Assembly (NCBI GenBank): GCA_018666155.1
Contig: JABJAH010000011.1
Coordinates: forward strand, 62,001 to 126,000
Reading direction: 5' to 3'
DNA from: Rhodospirillaceae bacterium
GTDB taxonomy: Bacteria; Pseudomonadota; Alphaproteobacteria; Rhodospirillales; Rhodospirillaceae
DNA length: 64,000 bases
The position numbers and the translations under genes are program-made. Below are positions 8,417-16,770 of this stretch, piece after piece. Below the pieces are notes generated by a model. The model had not been told where the DNA came from. It made no database searches and worked only from the letters and a program-made list of their open reading frames with translations. Each line of letters opens with the position of its first letter. Position 1 is the stretch's first letter.

Positions 8417-9292
8417 TTACGGTGCGTTTTCTTCTCCACGCTCCGGTGTCAGGTAAATGGCGATGCCAGCGATAATGAATGCGGCAACAACCAATCCCAT
8501 TTCCATCGCGTATTCAGCGGGCATTAACCAGAACTCTTTGAGAATGCCCCAGCGACTAAGCACTTCGATATCGAGCCACGTGATGATCGTCGTCGGTATG
8601 GCGTAGCGAACGGCTGGGGCCATGCGCGCGTATTTAATGAGGCGCGTATTTAAGTAGATGGCCCAGACGAGAAATCCGAAAAACACGCCATAGGTCACAG
8701 GATGCTCAATGCCAAGAATGCGCTCATCATAAAGGGTGAGGTTCACGACATAGATGAACCAAATGACGAAGATGGTCTCTAACGCGGTGATGCGGGCGTA
8801 ATCGCGATCTTTGCCCGGAGCAGCCTTACCCGGATCCATATGAGCGTTGCGGTGCAACCACTTGAACGCTGTGCAGCGGGTATCCCGATTGAAATAGAGC
8901 AGCACGGTTACGGCAATCATAATGATGCCTGAGGCCTGGATAATCTGAAGGCCGGGGCTCATCGCCATCTCGCCTGTCGCCGTGTAAAGCGGCTGGACAT
9001 TGAGTAAATGCGCGAAGAATTCCCAGGTGTACTCAAACCAGCCGGTCCAAATCAGGATGGCGCCGACGAACCCGAGCCAGGTTGCGGCCGTTTCTTGCTT
9101 CTTCAAGCCGATCCATACCAAAACAAAACCAACCAACCCGCACAGGAAGCTGGCAGTAAAGGAGGCCTCATCGGGGGAACCCAGCACACCCTTCAATAAG
9201 ACGAAGAGACTATGACCCAAAGGTTGGGCCATGATGACCGTTACGAATGCGATAATGCCGACGAATGGCGGACGGTAGAATTTCCCCAACAT
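8417..9292 (-). CDS. Multi-pass membrane protein, paralog A of the TetR-linked pair
   Basis: The 291-residue protein has about seven or eight hydrophobic helices and no signal peptide. It aligns along its whole length with the protein at 10136-11002: both begin M-L-(G/K)-x-(F/L)-Y-R-x-P-F-V-G, both have T-W-L-G-F-(V/I)-G-A, a cytoplasmic C-x-x-(F)-(K/R)-W-(L/F)-H-R segment, A-V-R-Y-A-I-P near the end, and P-x-(E/D)-Y-A-x-E-M before the last helix. I do not recognise a named family. GGGGAG precedes the ATG. It is transcribed away from the TetR gene and probably controlled by it through the 9379-9392 palindrome (inference). Confidence 0.8.
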   Translation of the reverse strand: MLGKFYRPPFVGIIAFVTVIMAQPLGHSLFVLLKGVLGSPDEASFTASFLCGLVGFVLVWIGLKKQETAATWLGFVGAILIWTGWFEYTWEFFAHLLNVQPLYTATGEMAMSPGLQIIQASGIIMIAVTVLLYFNRDTRCTAFKWLHRNAHMDPGKAAPGKDRDYARITALETIFVIWFIYVVNLTLYDERILGIEHPVTYGVFFGFLVWAIYLNTRLIKYARMAPAVRYAIPTTIITWLDIEVLSRWGILKEFWLMPAEYAMEMGLVVAAFIIAGIAIYLTPERGEENAP

Positions 9293-9378
9293 AGCGATCT
9301 CCCCTCGTGTGATGTGCCACCCATTCTGGCAGCCTATGCCCCGATGTAAATCAATCTCCTTGACCGCGCAAGAATAAA

Positions 9379-9392
9379 TTACCGGGTGGTAA
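9379..9392. promoter_or_regulatory. Palindrome TTACC-N4-GGTAA, candidate TetR operator
   Basis: A perfect 5-4-5 inverted repeat lies in the 166-base gap between divergent genes, 87 bases from the start at 9292 and 67 bases from the tetR start at 9459. Its position and symmetry are typical of an autoregulatory TetR-family operator acting on both directions. Confidence 0.5.
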
Positions 9393-9458
9393 CTTTTCCT
9401 TGCGGTTGGCCCGAATTTGTCGATGATGGGCTAAAGGTATCCCAAAGTTAGGCATTAC

Positions 9459-10124
9459 ATGGCACCGCTCGATCAAGAGTCCGACGATAAGCCGCTGTCG
9501 AAAGCTGGACACAAACGCGAGGCAACGAAAGCCGCGCTCATAGAGGCGTTTGAATCCCTGATCGCCGAAGAGGGAGTCGCAGCAGTTGGCGTCAATGCGG
9601 TCGCGAAACGTGCCGGCGTCGGGAAGCCTCTGATTTATAAATATTTCGACGGCTTTGATGGCCTTGTCGCGGCTTGGGCATCGCAATCCAAAATATGGGG
9701 TGACGATGACGATATCTTCGCGCCGTTGTCTCAGAACCCTTCCGCTGATCCTATTGCGGTAATGCGCGACACACTTGTGAAATCGTCTACCGAACTTCGA
9801 GAGAAACCTGTGGCCCTACAAATCATGGCCCACGCTCTCTTAGGTGGCAGCGAACTAACCGCCGGGCTAGAGGCTGCCAAACAAGAGTCGGGTAACCATC
9901 ATGATGCGCTTTATGAACAAGGCGGCGTGTTTGATGACCCTGATACGAGCGCCCTGTTGCTCGTGATGTATGCTGCATCACGATATTTAGCGCTGCGCAG
10001 CCTAAGCCAAAGCAACTTCAATGGCGTCCCACTCGACACTCCGGATGGCTGGTCTGCGATGATGGACATGATGACCACAGTCTTCGACAATGCTGTCCAC
10101 GGCGCAAAGGTAAAAAACGGATAG
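9459..10124 (+). CDS. TetR/AcrR-family transcriptional regulator
   Basis: The 221-residue protein has an N-terminal TetR helix-turn-helix (about residues 20-66): H-K-R-E-A-T-K-A-A-L-I-E-A-F, then V-N-A-V-A-K-R-A-G-V-G-K-P-L-I-Y-K-Y-F. An all-helical ligand-binding domain of about 150 residues follows. It is likely a repressor released by a small molecule. It is followed by paralog B 11 bases downstream and diverges from paralog A, so both membrane proteins are its most likely targets. The palindrome at 9379-9392 is a plausible binding site. Confidence 0.92.
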   Translation: MAPLDQESDDKPLSKAGHKREATKAALIEAFESLIAEEGVAAVGVNAVAKRAGVGKPLIYKYFDGFDGLVAAWASQSKIWGDDDDIFAPLSQNPSADPIAVMRDTLVKSSTELREKPVALQIMAHALLGGSELTAGLEAAKQESGNHHDALYEQGGVFDDPDTSALLLVMYAASRYLALRSLSQSNFNGVPLDTPDGWSAMMDMMTTVFDNAVHGAKVKNG

Positions 10125-10135
10125 GGAAGACCTCG

Positions 10136-11002
10136 ATGCTCAAACGGCTATACCGCACGCCCTTTGTTGGGCTCATGGCTCTTGCTACGGTTTTCATCAT
10201 CGTTCCGCTCAATCATACGATTCTGATTGGGCTGGAAAACCTAGCCGGCAAGGAAAACCAATATACCGTCGGCATACTCTTTGGATTGATGGGTCTCGCG
10301 ATCATCTACTACGCCGCCGCGCGCAATACGGAAGCCCTCGGCACTTGGCTCGGATTTATCGGCGCACACATGATGTTCATTGGATGGATTGAGTTCGGCA
10401 TCAAATTCAACGCAGCGGACTTGCAGAAAGTTGCCGGCAGCGACAACCATATCCCGATCCAACTGCTGTTCTATCAAGGCTCTGTCGGGCTCCTGCTCGC
10501 CGTAGCGCCGTTTTTCTTTTTCAACAAAGACAGCAAGTGCAATTTCTTTCGCTGGTTTCATCGCGTGTTCCGCATGAACCTTGGCAAACCCAACCCAGCG
10601 CAAGGCCGAAACTATTGCCTGATCACGATGATGGAAACAGTCTACGTGCAGTGGACATTTTATGTGATCTCGCTGTTTCTGGTTGACGCTCGCTTTCTCG
10701 GCGCCACTCATCCAATTACCATCGCGTTGGTGTCTCTCGGTGGACTGTGGGCATTTTACCTAGCGATACGCCTATCACGGTTCACCCGGGTCTTAGCCGC
10801 TGTACGCTACGCCATCCCCGTAGCGACGATCTACTGGACGATTACGGAGATTGCCTCGTTCTGGGGATTCTTCGAGGAAATCTGGCTCAAGCCTGGCGAC
10901 TATGCTTTGGAGATGGCCGGCGTCGCCCTGGTCTTTGTTGCGGTGGGGGCAGCCACCCTGTTGTCACCGGTGTCGACGAAGGCACCGGACCAAACCACAT
11001 AA
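10136..11002 (+). CDS. Multi-pass membrane protein, paralog B of the TetR-linked pair
   Basis: The 288-residue protein has seven or eight hydrophobic helices and is a full-length relative of the product at 8417-9292. Landmarks include Y-R-T-P-F-V-G-L at the N-terminus, G-T-W-L-G-F-I-G-A-H, C-N-F-F-R-W-F-H-R, M-M-E-T-V-Y-V-Q-W and A-V-R-Y-A-I-P-V. Conserved His, Glu and Trp residues inside or at the ends of helices could bind a metal or haem, but this is not shown. The family is unknown to me. It is co-directional with tetR (11-base gap), so the two are probably co-transcribed. Confidence 0.8.
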   Translation: MLKRLYRTPFVGLMALATVFIIVPLNHTILIGLENLAGKENQYTVGILFGLMGLAIIYYAAARNTEALGTWLGFIGAHMMFIGWIEFGIKFNAADLQKVAGSDNHIPIQLLFYQGSVGLLLAVAPFFFFNKDSKCNFFRWFHRVFRMNLGKPNPAQGRNYCLITMMETVYVQWTFYVISLFLVDARFLGATHPITIALVSLGGLWAFYLAIRLSRFTRVLAAVRYAIPVATIYWTITEIASFWGFFEEIWLKPGDYALEMAGVALVFVAVGAATLLSPVSTKAPDQTT

Positions 11003-11009
11003 GGGGCGC

Positions 11010-12155
11010 TTACTCTGCCGCATCAGCCACAGAACTGCTGCCGACGATAAGCGGGACTATCTGGTGCACCCACCCCTTGGGGTCAGCAGCACGAGCCGGT
11101 GACGACACGACGAAAACCTCCCGCTTACCCTCGCGCTCCAGCACTTCACCGTCGACATAGCGACCGAGGCCACGCCACTCGGCAACCTTGTTGCGGAAGG
11201 CCAATTCCATGCCGTCGGATTCAATCAACGTCTCTCGGGCGTTTGACGTCACGGTGTGCTTTGGTTTGAGGAAGCGCACGATGTCATGATCTTCCTTGAC
11301 CGCTTCAAACAAACCCTCGACGCGATCTGCATCATGCTCCGGTTCCTTGAGAAAATTACGCGCCTGAAACCCGTAGGACCGCACAGTGTTGTCATCCACT
11401 GGCGTCCGAACCGAGAAAAGAACCTGCGTTATTTCGGTCGTCATTTCTTGATAGAGCATCTCCGCATTGGCGATCATGCTCCACTCCACAGTGACGCGTG
11501 TGGTTTTGCGATCCTTAGGAAGCAGGTCTGCTATTGCACCGCGTTTTTGGCTGGCAGCCGGTGCCGCCCGTTCGCGGGTCACCTTGGCGCCATGCTCGGT
11601 GTGCTCAATTGGGGCAATCGTCGCTTTGGGTGAAATGCGGCTGCCAAAGCGCTTATGAACAAACGAGGGATGTGAGGTGTCGAGAGAGTTCTCGCACAGA
11701 CGCTCCCAGTTGCAGTCGGTCCACTCATAATTATAGCGTGAAACACGCCAGTCAGGATTACCGAGGAAAGGCTGAAACCAATCGGGAATCTCTGGGCGGT
11801 CGGCCTCTGCCTGGTCTCCAACAAAAACCCAGATCAGGCCCATGCGTTCTTCAACCGGGTATGAATCAATCCGCGCCCGCTTGGGAATAGACATCTCATC
11901 ACCCATTGCCGGTATTTTTACACACTGGCCTTCGCCGTTGAATTCCCAGCCGTGGTAAGGGCAGGCAATACAACCGCCAGAAACCTCACCCCGGTGCAAC
12001 GCACCGCCGCGGTGGCAACACACATCCGATAGGCAAGACAGCGCCCCGGCTTCATCGCGGAACAGCACAAAATCCACGCCAACCATGCGAGTTCGGTGAG
12101 GTTTGTCTCCTATTTCTTCGCTGGTGGCTGCGACATACCAGTTGTTGATCAGCAT
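11010..12155 (-). CDS. Rieske non-haem iron oxygenase, alpha subunit (VanA-like)
   Basis: The 381-residue protein has an N-terminal Rieske [2Fe-2S] domain with ligands C46-x-H48 and C65-x-x-H68 (C-C-H-R-G and C-P-Y-H-G-W). The catalytic domain holds the mononuclear iron motif D-T-S-H-P-S-F-V-H (D-x2-H-x4-H). The length and N-terminal pattern fit vanillate O-demethylase / phenoxybenzoate dioxygenase-like single-component oxygenases. These hydroxylate or demethylate aromatic or polycyclic substrates using electrons from a reductase. No ferredoxin or reductase gene is adjacent. GAGGAA precedes the ATG. It converges on membrane protein B and diverges from a SnoaL-like gene. Confidence 0.93.
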   Translation of the reverse strand: MLINNWYVAATSEEIGDKPHRTRMVGVDFVLFRDEAGALSCLSDVCCHRGGALHRGEVSGGCIACPYHGWEFNGEGQCVKIPAMGDEMSIPKRARIDSYPVEERMGLIWVFVGDQAEADRPEIPDWFQPFLGNPDWRVSRYNYEWTDCNWERLCENSLDTSHPSFVHKRFGSRISPKATIAPIEHTEHGAKVTRERAAPAASQKRGAIADLLPKDRKTTRVTVEWSMIANAEMLYQEMTTEITQVLFSVRTPVDDNTVRSYGFQARNFLKEPEHDADRVEGLFEAVKEDHDIVRFLKPKHTVTSNARETLIESDGMELAFRNKVAEWRGLGRYVDGEVLEREGKREVFVVSSPARAADPKGWVHQIVPLIVGSSSVADAAE

Positions 12156-12314
12156 TGGGTCGTTCCTCTTTTACGCTTGAGGCCGTCGTGTCACATCTCG
12201 GGGAAACATCATAAGGCTATAACAAGTTTACGCCTATGGCCCTAGGATGGATCATTGCGCCAAATCAATTGCTGAAGCTAGCGTGTCACCTCACCGCCCA
12301 ATCTGGAGCAAGTC

Positions 12315-12779
12315 ATGAACCGTTTCGCCGTTGTCTTTGTAGCCTTCCTTATTTCACCCGCTATGGCAGACGACGACTCTGTCCGAACATTCCACGATTC
12401 CTTCTTTGCCGCCTGGAATGCGGGCGATGCAGACGGACTGATCGACCGGCTGACCGAAGACACGATCTATCACCCGATGGGCGCCAAGACTCTAACCGGG
12501 CGGGAGGTCATCGGTGGCAGCTATCGAGCCTTCATTAAATCCTTCGACGTGCATATGGCGGTCTCGCCCGAAGTGCTCGACGCCCATGGCGATCATGGCG
12601 TCATGCAGGGTACCTACAGCTCGACCCTAACCCCGAAGGATGGTCGACCGAGCTGGTCACGCTCAGGCCGCTACCACATGGACCTGGTTCGTGGGTCTGA
12701 CGGCGCGTGGCGCATTGCCCGTGAAATTACCCAGGCGACCGCCGACCCAACGCCCAAACTATCAGCAACAGAGAAGTAA
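12315..12779 (+). CDS. Exported SnoaL/DUF4440-like NTF2-fold protein
   Basis: The 154-residue protein begins with a signal peptide (M-N-R-F-A-V-V-F-V-A-F-L-I-S-P-A-M-A, then D-D-D). The mature part has the NTF2/ketosteroid-isomerase-like pattern F-F-A-A-W-N-A-G-D-A-D-G-L-I-D-R-L-T-E-D-T-I-Y-H, then R-Y-H-M-D-L-V-R-G-S-D-G-A-W-R-I-A. Members bind or isomerise small hydrophobic compounds; here it would act in the periplasm. It is divergent from the Rieske oxygenase gene and convergent with the membrane protein at 12818. Confidence 0.82.
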   Translation: MNRFAVVFVAFLISPAMADDDSVRTFHDSFFAAWNAGDADGLIDRLTEDTIYHPMGAKTLTGREVIGGSYRAFIKSFDVHMAVSPEVLDAHGDHGVMQGTYSSTLTPKDGRPSWSRSGRYHMDLVRGSDGAWRIAREITQATADPTPKLSATEK

Positions 12780-12817
12780 CGCGCATTCCAAACGCTGAGA
12801 CCTGTCCACCTAATAAC

Positions 12818-13498
12818 TCAGAAGGGCTTTGCGAGTCCGAGAAAGGCCAACAAAAGCGACGTACCCCAGAACAAGTAGGCGACCGGTTTCGAGCGGGCGA
12901 GCATGCTTGAGAAGATCGCCTCGACCTCAGGTGTTGAGCCCTCAGCCCCCAGACGCTGAAACCCAAGCACGAGATCGCCGACAAAAGATCGAAGCCACAG
13001 GCCGATAAAAACAAGCACGCCAAATAGCATGACTTTGAGACCAAGCCAGCTGGTTCCGAAACCGATGTCGAGCACGAGCGACACAGCCCCGGTCAGCACT
13101 AGAACGGGCGCGACAACCCAGCGCAGCCCATTGTCGATCTTGCGGAAGGTCGTGCCGTTGCCGGGACCCTTGTTGATATACACCCCCCATGACAGCAACA
13201 GCCAGGCGATGAAGAACACCCACACGGGAATAAGCCAGAGACCAGTCACGGGACTGAGGCCAAGACCGTCGGCAAGACTCAGCCCGACCGGAAAGAGCAA
13301 AATCAAACAAGAGCGCGGCACCAAATCGATACGCAACATGGCCGCCAGAAACCGCCGCCGCTCTTCAATGGGCAAGCCCGCTTTGCAGATGTAATGGGTG
13401 GTGACGTAGACGCCCCAGTCGGGCCCCAGCCAGTACACGAAAAGCACGAGGTGGCCGTAGAGTAGAAGGGTATGGGGATCGATCATGGGGTGGGTCAT
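12818..13498 (-). CDS. Integral membrane protein, function unknown
   Basis: The protein has about 226 residues from ATG 13498 and six or seven hydrophobic helices. It opens H-T-L-L-L-Y-G-H-L-V-L-F-V-Y-W-L-G-P-D-W-G, and a basic loop (L-P-I-E-E-R-R-R-F) follows helix one. Conserved His near helix ends and the pattern G-H-x-(5)-Y-W-L-G recall CopD/DUF2269-type membrane proteins, but the match is weak. The start is uncertain: the frame continues to a TTG at 13513, and ATG 13486 is also possible. A repeated 20-bp sequence lies 66 bases upstream of the ATG. Confidence 0.7.
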   Translation of the reverse strand: MTHPMIDPHTLLLYGHLVLFVYWLGPDWGVYVTTHYICKAGLPIEERRRFLAAMLRIDLVPRSCLILLFPVGLSLADGLGLSPVTGLWLIPVWVFFIAWLLLSWGVYINKGPGNGTTFRKIDNGLRWVVAPVLVLTGAVSLVLDIGFGTSWLGLKVMLFGVLVFIGLWLRSFVGDLVLGFQRLGAEGSTPEVEAIFSSMLARSKPVAYLFWGTSLLLAFLGLAKPF

Positions 13499-13563
13499 AG
13501 ACGCAGCAGCCAAAGATCGAATGTGAGGGTTTTCAAGGCGTTAGAAAAGTATCGCGGCGCAAT

Positions 13564-13583
13564 CGAGGAACGAGCCCATGCAC
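13564..13583. repeat. 20-bp repeat, copy 1 (ACGAGCCCATGCAC core)
   Basis: The 20 bases CGAGGAACGAGCCCATGCAC are identical to 51225-51244, and a 15-base part recurs at 13638-13652. Here it lies between the start of a membrane protein gene and the end of the phytase gene. Confidence 0.75.
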
Positions 13584-13637
13584 TCAGCGATTATCGCGCG
13601 ATTACCTATATTTATCTGAGGGTTAGACCCTGATTCA

Positions 13638-13652
13638 AACGAGCCCATGCAC
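13638..13652. repeat. 15-bp partial copy of the repeat (copy 2)
   Basis: AACGAGCCCATGCAC is repeated 69 bases from copy 1 in the same orientation. A small inverted repeat (GGGT-TAG-ACCC) lies between the two copies at about 13619-13629. It is close to the stop codon of the phytase gene. Confidence 0.7.
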
Positions 13653-13670
13653 AACATTATTGCACAACGC

Positions 13671-14813
13671 CTACTCCAGCCCCAGCGCCTCAGCCACATC
13701 GGCCCAGGAGACGTACTTGAAGTTCTGGTTGGCATCGGAGCCATCGACGGTTTTGTTGTCGCCGTCCTGCACCACCAAAAGCCCTGCTGGGTAGTCAGAC
13801 CCTAGCGGCGCTGACACCACATCCAGGCCGTCGGTCTCTTGCACTCCATCAACGTCACCAGAACTATTATCAACGATCTGAAAGGTCCCGCGGTAAGCGT
13901 GAGGCACGGCGCGGTCATAGACCACATAGGTGTGGTTGCCCTGGCTCGAGGCAATCAGATACCCAACGTCTGGCGCCGCTGCTGGTGGGGCATAAAGTGC
14001 AAGCCCCTCGACATCGGCAGCCAAATGCCCGCCCGATGCGTTGCCCAGGCCGGTCTTGTCGACGCTGGTGCGTTCGTTAAATGAGTCTTTCGGCTCGGCG
14101 CCGTAACGCCAGATGCCTTTGCCCTCTTCACCAATGTAGACAACGCCATTGGCGTCATCGGCAACACAGCCCTCCGGTTGGCTGCCAACCGACCAGATGC
14201 GCTGAATGGTGTAGCGCAGTTGCCCGAGCCCGTTGTCATAGAGCTGCCACTGACTGACGGTGCCGTCTTTGTCATTGGCATAGACGTACAGCTTGCCGTT
14301 CACAGCGCTGCGATAAAGGCACAGGCCGTACGGGTCTTCCATATTCGATGGTATGGGGTCGACCATGATGTCGGAGAGCGCCCCGGTATTCGGGTTCATG
14401 GCGTAGACGGCGATGGTTTTGCTGGTGCGATTGGTCGCGGCGACGATGATCGTCGGTGTGGCTGTATCAGGATTACCGTTGTCGGTGGTGATGGGATAAC
14501 CGCTGCGAACATCAACATTGTTCATACGGCCATCAGCGTTCTGATAAACGATAGCGCCCGAGAGATCGTAGACCACCAGCCCGTTCTTTTTGTCGGTGCC
14601 AATAATCAAACTCTGCTCAGGGTCGTCAGGATTCACCCAAATGGCCGGGTCATCCGCGGCATCTTTGTTACCTTTAACCGGGACCGTCTCCGCGGTCGGC
14701 GTAACGCTGACGGTGTCTGACGGAACTGGAGCGGGGCCCTCATCGTCGCTACATGCGGCAAACGTTGCAGCGAACAATGCGACTGAAACAAGGTGCGAGA
14801 TTTTTAGAGTCAT
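13671..14813 (-). CDS. Beta-propeller phytase (3-phytase), exported
   Basis: The 380-residue protein starts with a signal peptide whose end (T-F-A-A-C-S-D-D) may be a lipobox. Beta-propeller phytase landmarks are clear: D-A-A-D-D-P-A-I-W-V-N-P-D-D-P at about residues 51-65, I-I-G-T-D-K-K-N-G-L, N-N-V-D-V-R, P-E-G-C-V-A-D-D, and G-V-Q-E-T-D-G-L-D-V near the end. The acidic residues bind Ca2+ ions that activate and bind substrate. The enzyme releases phosphate from phytate outside the cytoplasm. AAAGG precedes the ATG. No phosphate-transport genes are adjacent, so it may serve phosphorus scavenging on its own. Confidence 0.93.
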   Translation of the reverse strand: MTLKISHLVSVALFAATFAACSDDEGPAPVPSDTVSVTPTAETVPVKGNKDAADDPAIWVNPDDPEQSLIIGTDKKNGLVVYDLSGAIVYQNADGRMNNVDVRSGYPITTDNGNPDTATPTIIVAATNRTSKTIAVYAMNPNTGALSDIMVDPIPSNMEDPYGLCLYRSAVNGKLYVYANDKDGTVSQWQLYDNGLGQLRYTIQRIWSVGSQPEGCVADDANGVVYIGEEGKGIWRYGAEPKDSFNERTSVDKTGLGNASGGHLAADVEGLALYAPPAAAPDVGYLIASSQGNHTYVVYDRAVPHAYRGTFQIVDNSSGDVDGVQETDGLDVVSAPLGSDYPAGLLVVQDGDNKTVDGSDANQNFKYVSWADVAEALGLE

Positions 14814-14939
14814 AAACCTTTAACCGTACGAAAGAGATCGGGTCGACAGAAACACTGCGCGCATTTATGAGCAGTGATGGCAGAGCGTGCCAATTGCGTC
14901 TAGCCAAATCGATTCGAAACACGTTACGCCACGGACCGT

Positions 14940-15100
14940 TTGTTTTCTATTCAGAAATGCAAGCGATTAATGTGCTCCACGCAAAAATATCTTTTTTGCG
15001 TCCGTGACTCTAGGCGTGTAAAAAAGTTTTGTTCGGACGGCGTTCTTGAGCCCGTTAGCGTCCGTGCGAACAGGGCCGCTCGTTATGAGCGGCCCTTTTT
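14940..15100 (+). ncRNA. Candidate structured small RNA ending in an intrinsic terminator
   Basis: The 302-base gap 14814-15115 has no gene. On the plus strand it holds a 10-bp stem with one mismatch (15031-15040 with 15062-15071), directly followed by a perfect 9-bp GC-rich hairpin and a U-tract. No plus-strand gene lies upstream between 12779 and here, so the terminator seems to belong to a separate transcript. The 5' end is a guess and no promoter was proven. It matches no RNA family that I recognise. Confidence 0.35.
15073..15100 (+). terminator. Rho-independent terminator (9-bp stem, T5)
   Basis: GGGCCGCTC pairs perfectly with GAGCGGCCC across a 5-base loop and is followed by TTTTT on the plus strand. 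In the other direction it lies just past the stop of the DUF1838 gene (15116) but lacks a U-tract, so it may serve that gene only weakly. Confidence 0.8.
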
Positions 15101-15115
15101 CGTTGTGCGCAGGTG

Positions 15116-16123
15116 TTACACGCCGCCGGGCGGCGCGGGTTCCTGTTCGCGGGCATACCATTCGAGCGATGACAGCGATGGATCGACCCACTCGGTCGGC
15201 GCATCGAGGTATTGCGGATAGTTCTTGGCGATATACTCGATGATGCGTTGATCGGGCGCCTCTTCGAGAGAGTGAATGCTAGCTGCCATCACATTGTACA
15301 AACAATGGCCCGGCGCTTGCCCCATCAACATCCACGGCAGCCAAGGCGTATGACGACCCCACACGGTTGTCGTATCCACCGTCGTTAATTCTGGATTCTG
15401 CAAATCCTTGAGACTCATATTGTAGACGTAAGTCTCGGTCACTTGATTCATCGGCCCGGCGCTTTCGCGAATCCACTTTTTCGGGTCGAGCGCGTTCGGG
15501 TAGTAGAGGTTGATGTGGCGTTCCATCATCAAACGGTCGCCGAAGGCTTTCCAATTGAGAATGAAGGGCTTTGGCTCAAGTTTTTCATCGGTGTTCAGGC
15601 CGCCAAAAGTTGGGCGGCTAAGTTCGGACGCACGGATGATGCGATTAAAGGGGTCGTTGGCCACCGGCACAACACGAACCTTTTCGCCGGTGAACGGGTT
15701 TTCCATCTCTTCGAGAACTTCACCGGTCTCCAGGTCGGTATAAAACACAACCTCCCGCAACAGTCGGCGATACCCATGCTCTCCTTCTAGGGGCAGCAGC
15801 CGTGTTGTGCCGAGACCACGGAAGCCGCAGAAGGTTTTGATGGCGCCACCAGGCGCCACACCCATGACGTAGCCATCAAGCCAGCCGTAATGAGTGGATT
15901 TCATATCTAGGTTTGAGCCAATCTTGGCGTAGGCCTCAACATTGCCGTAAGCCGTCGTGAGATCGTAGGTCGGGCCTTTGAGCGATACTTCGCCTTCGCT
16001 ATGGGAGTCCGCCATTGCCATCTGGGGCGCCATGCCCAGCGCCAGCCCGGTTGCAAGCGCTGACCGACGACCAATGGAACCTTCGATTGGACCCGCCGTA
16101 AATGGCGTCATTTTATCAGACAT
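15116..16123 (-). CDS. Tat-exported DUF1838 family protein (copy 2)
   Basis: The 335-residue protein has a twin-arginine signal (G-R-R-S-A-L-A-T-G-L-A-L-G) ending near A-M-A-D. The DUF1838 core includes D-G-Y-V-M-G-V-A-P-G-G, E-E-M-E-N-P-F-T-G-E-K-V-R-V-V and P-W-L-P-W-M-L-M-G-Q-A-P-G. It is most like copy 3 (21208-22221): the last residues, S-S-L-E-x-Y-A-R-E-Q-E-P-x-x-P-G-G-V, are almost the same. Periplasmic location is inferred from the Tat signal; activity is unknown. GAAGGGAC precedes the ATG. It is divergent from a DUF1761 gene and followed by the terminator at 15073. Confidence 0.88.
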   Translation of the reverse strand: MSDKMTPFTAGPIEGSIGRRSALATGLALGMAPQMAMADSHSEGEVSLKGPTYDLTTAYGNVEAYAKIGSNLDMKSTHYGWLDGYVMGVAPGGAIKTFCGFRGLGTTRLLPLEGEHGYRRLLREVVFYTDLETGEVLEEMENPFTGEKVRVVPVANDPFNRIIRASELSRPTFGGLNTDEKLEPKPFILNWKAFGDRLMMERHINLYYPNALDPKKWIRESAGPMNQVTETYVYNMSLKDLQNPELTTVDTTTVWGRHTPWLPWMLMGQAPGHCLYNVMAASIHSLEEAPDQRIIEYIAKNYPQYLDAPTEWVDPSLSSLEWYAREQEPAPPGGV

Positions 16124-16330
16124 AATTACGTCCCTTCTCTTTGTTTAAACCCGTGCCACGTCCTGAAATATGTCCCGACGCTAGCATAAGGTGTCTTGCC
16201 CAGACCATGAGTCTGCCGCCCTGTTCACCTGTAGGTGGCCCGCATTGGTTTTTTGAGACGCGCCCTCCCCCTGGCCAATGGATTCGGCTACGCTAAGAGT
16301 TCACGCGCACCGAGCAAGGACTGAAGTACT

Positions 16331-16717
16331 ATGGGCGAAATTATCTGGCTGAGCCTGCCACTCTGCGTCATCGTTTCTTTTGCCATCGGCGCGCTTTGGT
16401 ATGGGCCACTGTTCAAAAAACAGTGGATGGAAGACACCGGCATGACCGATGAGAAAATGGGTCCGCCGGCCAAAGTATTCGGCGGTGCAGCCCTTCATGC
16501 CTTAATCGGCGCGCTGGCGCTCAACCTGCTCCTTGATCGCACCACCGGCGTGTTGGCGAACACCAGTGGGGGCGTCATCATCGGCATCGCCGCAGCGGCG
16601 GCGATCGGCATCAATTACATGTTTTCGTCACAGCCCAGACGCCTGCTGTACATCGACGGCGGTTACACCATCCTGCTGTACGGCGCGATGGGCGCGACGG
16701 TCGGGCTGCTGAAGTAA
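16331..16717 (+). CDS. DUF1761 family membrane protein
   Basis: The 128-residue protein has four hydrophobic segments and the DUF1761 landmark G-A-L-W-Y-G-P-L-F-K-K-Q-W-M at about residues 20-33, with G-I-N-Y-M-F in the third quarter. The function of the family is unknown. It starts 207 bases from the divergent DUF1838 gene and precedes the tandem solute-binding protein genes by 53 bases; that gap includes a T7 run without a convincing hairpin. Confidence 0.85.
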   Translation: MGEIIWLSLPLCVIVSFAIGALWYGPLFKKQWMEDTGMTDEKMGPPAKVFGGAALHALIGALALNLLLDRTTGVLANTSGGVIIGIAAAAAIGINYMFSSQPRRLLYIDGGYTILLYGAMGATVGLLK

Positions 16718-16770
16718 ACTCAGCATCCGAATATCCAGTCGTCTTTTTTTGTCTTGTTTAACAGGTTGCC

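Noticed and set aside
16718-16770. T7 run after the DUF1761 gene as a terminator
   Set aside because: No stable hairpin precedes the T run.
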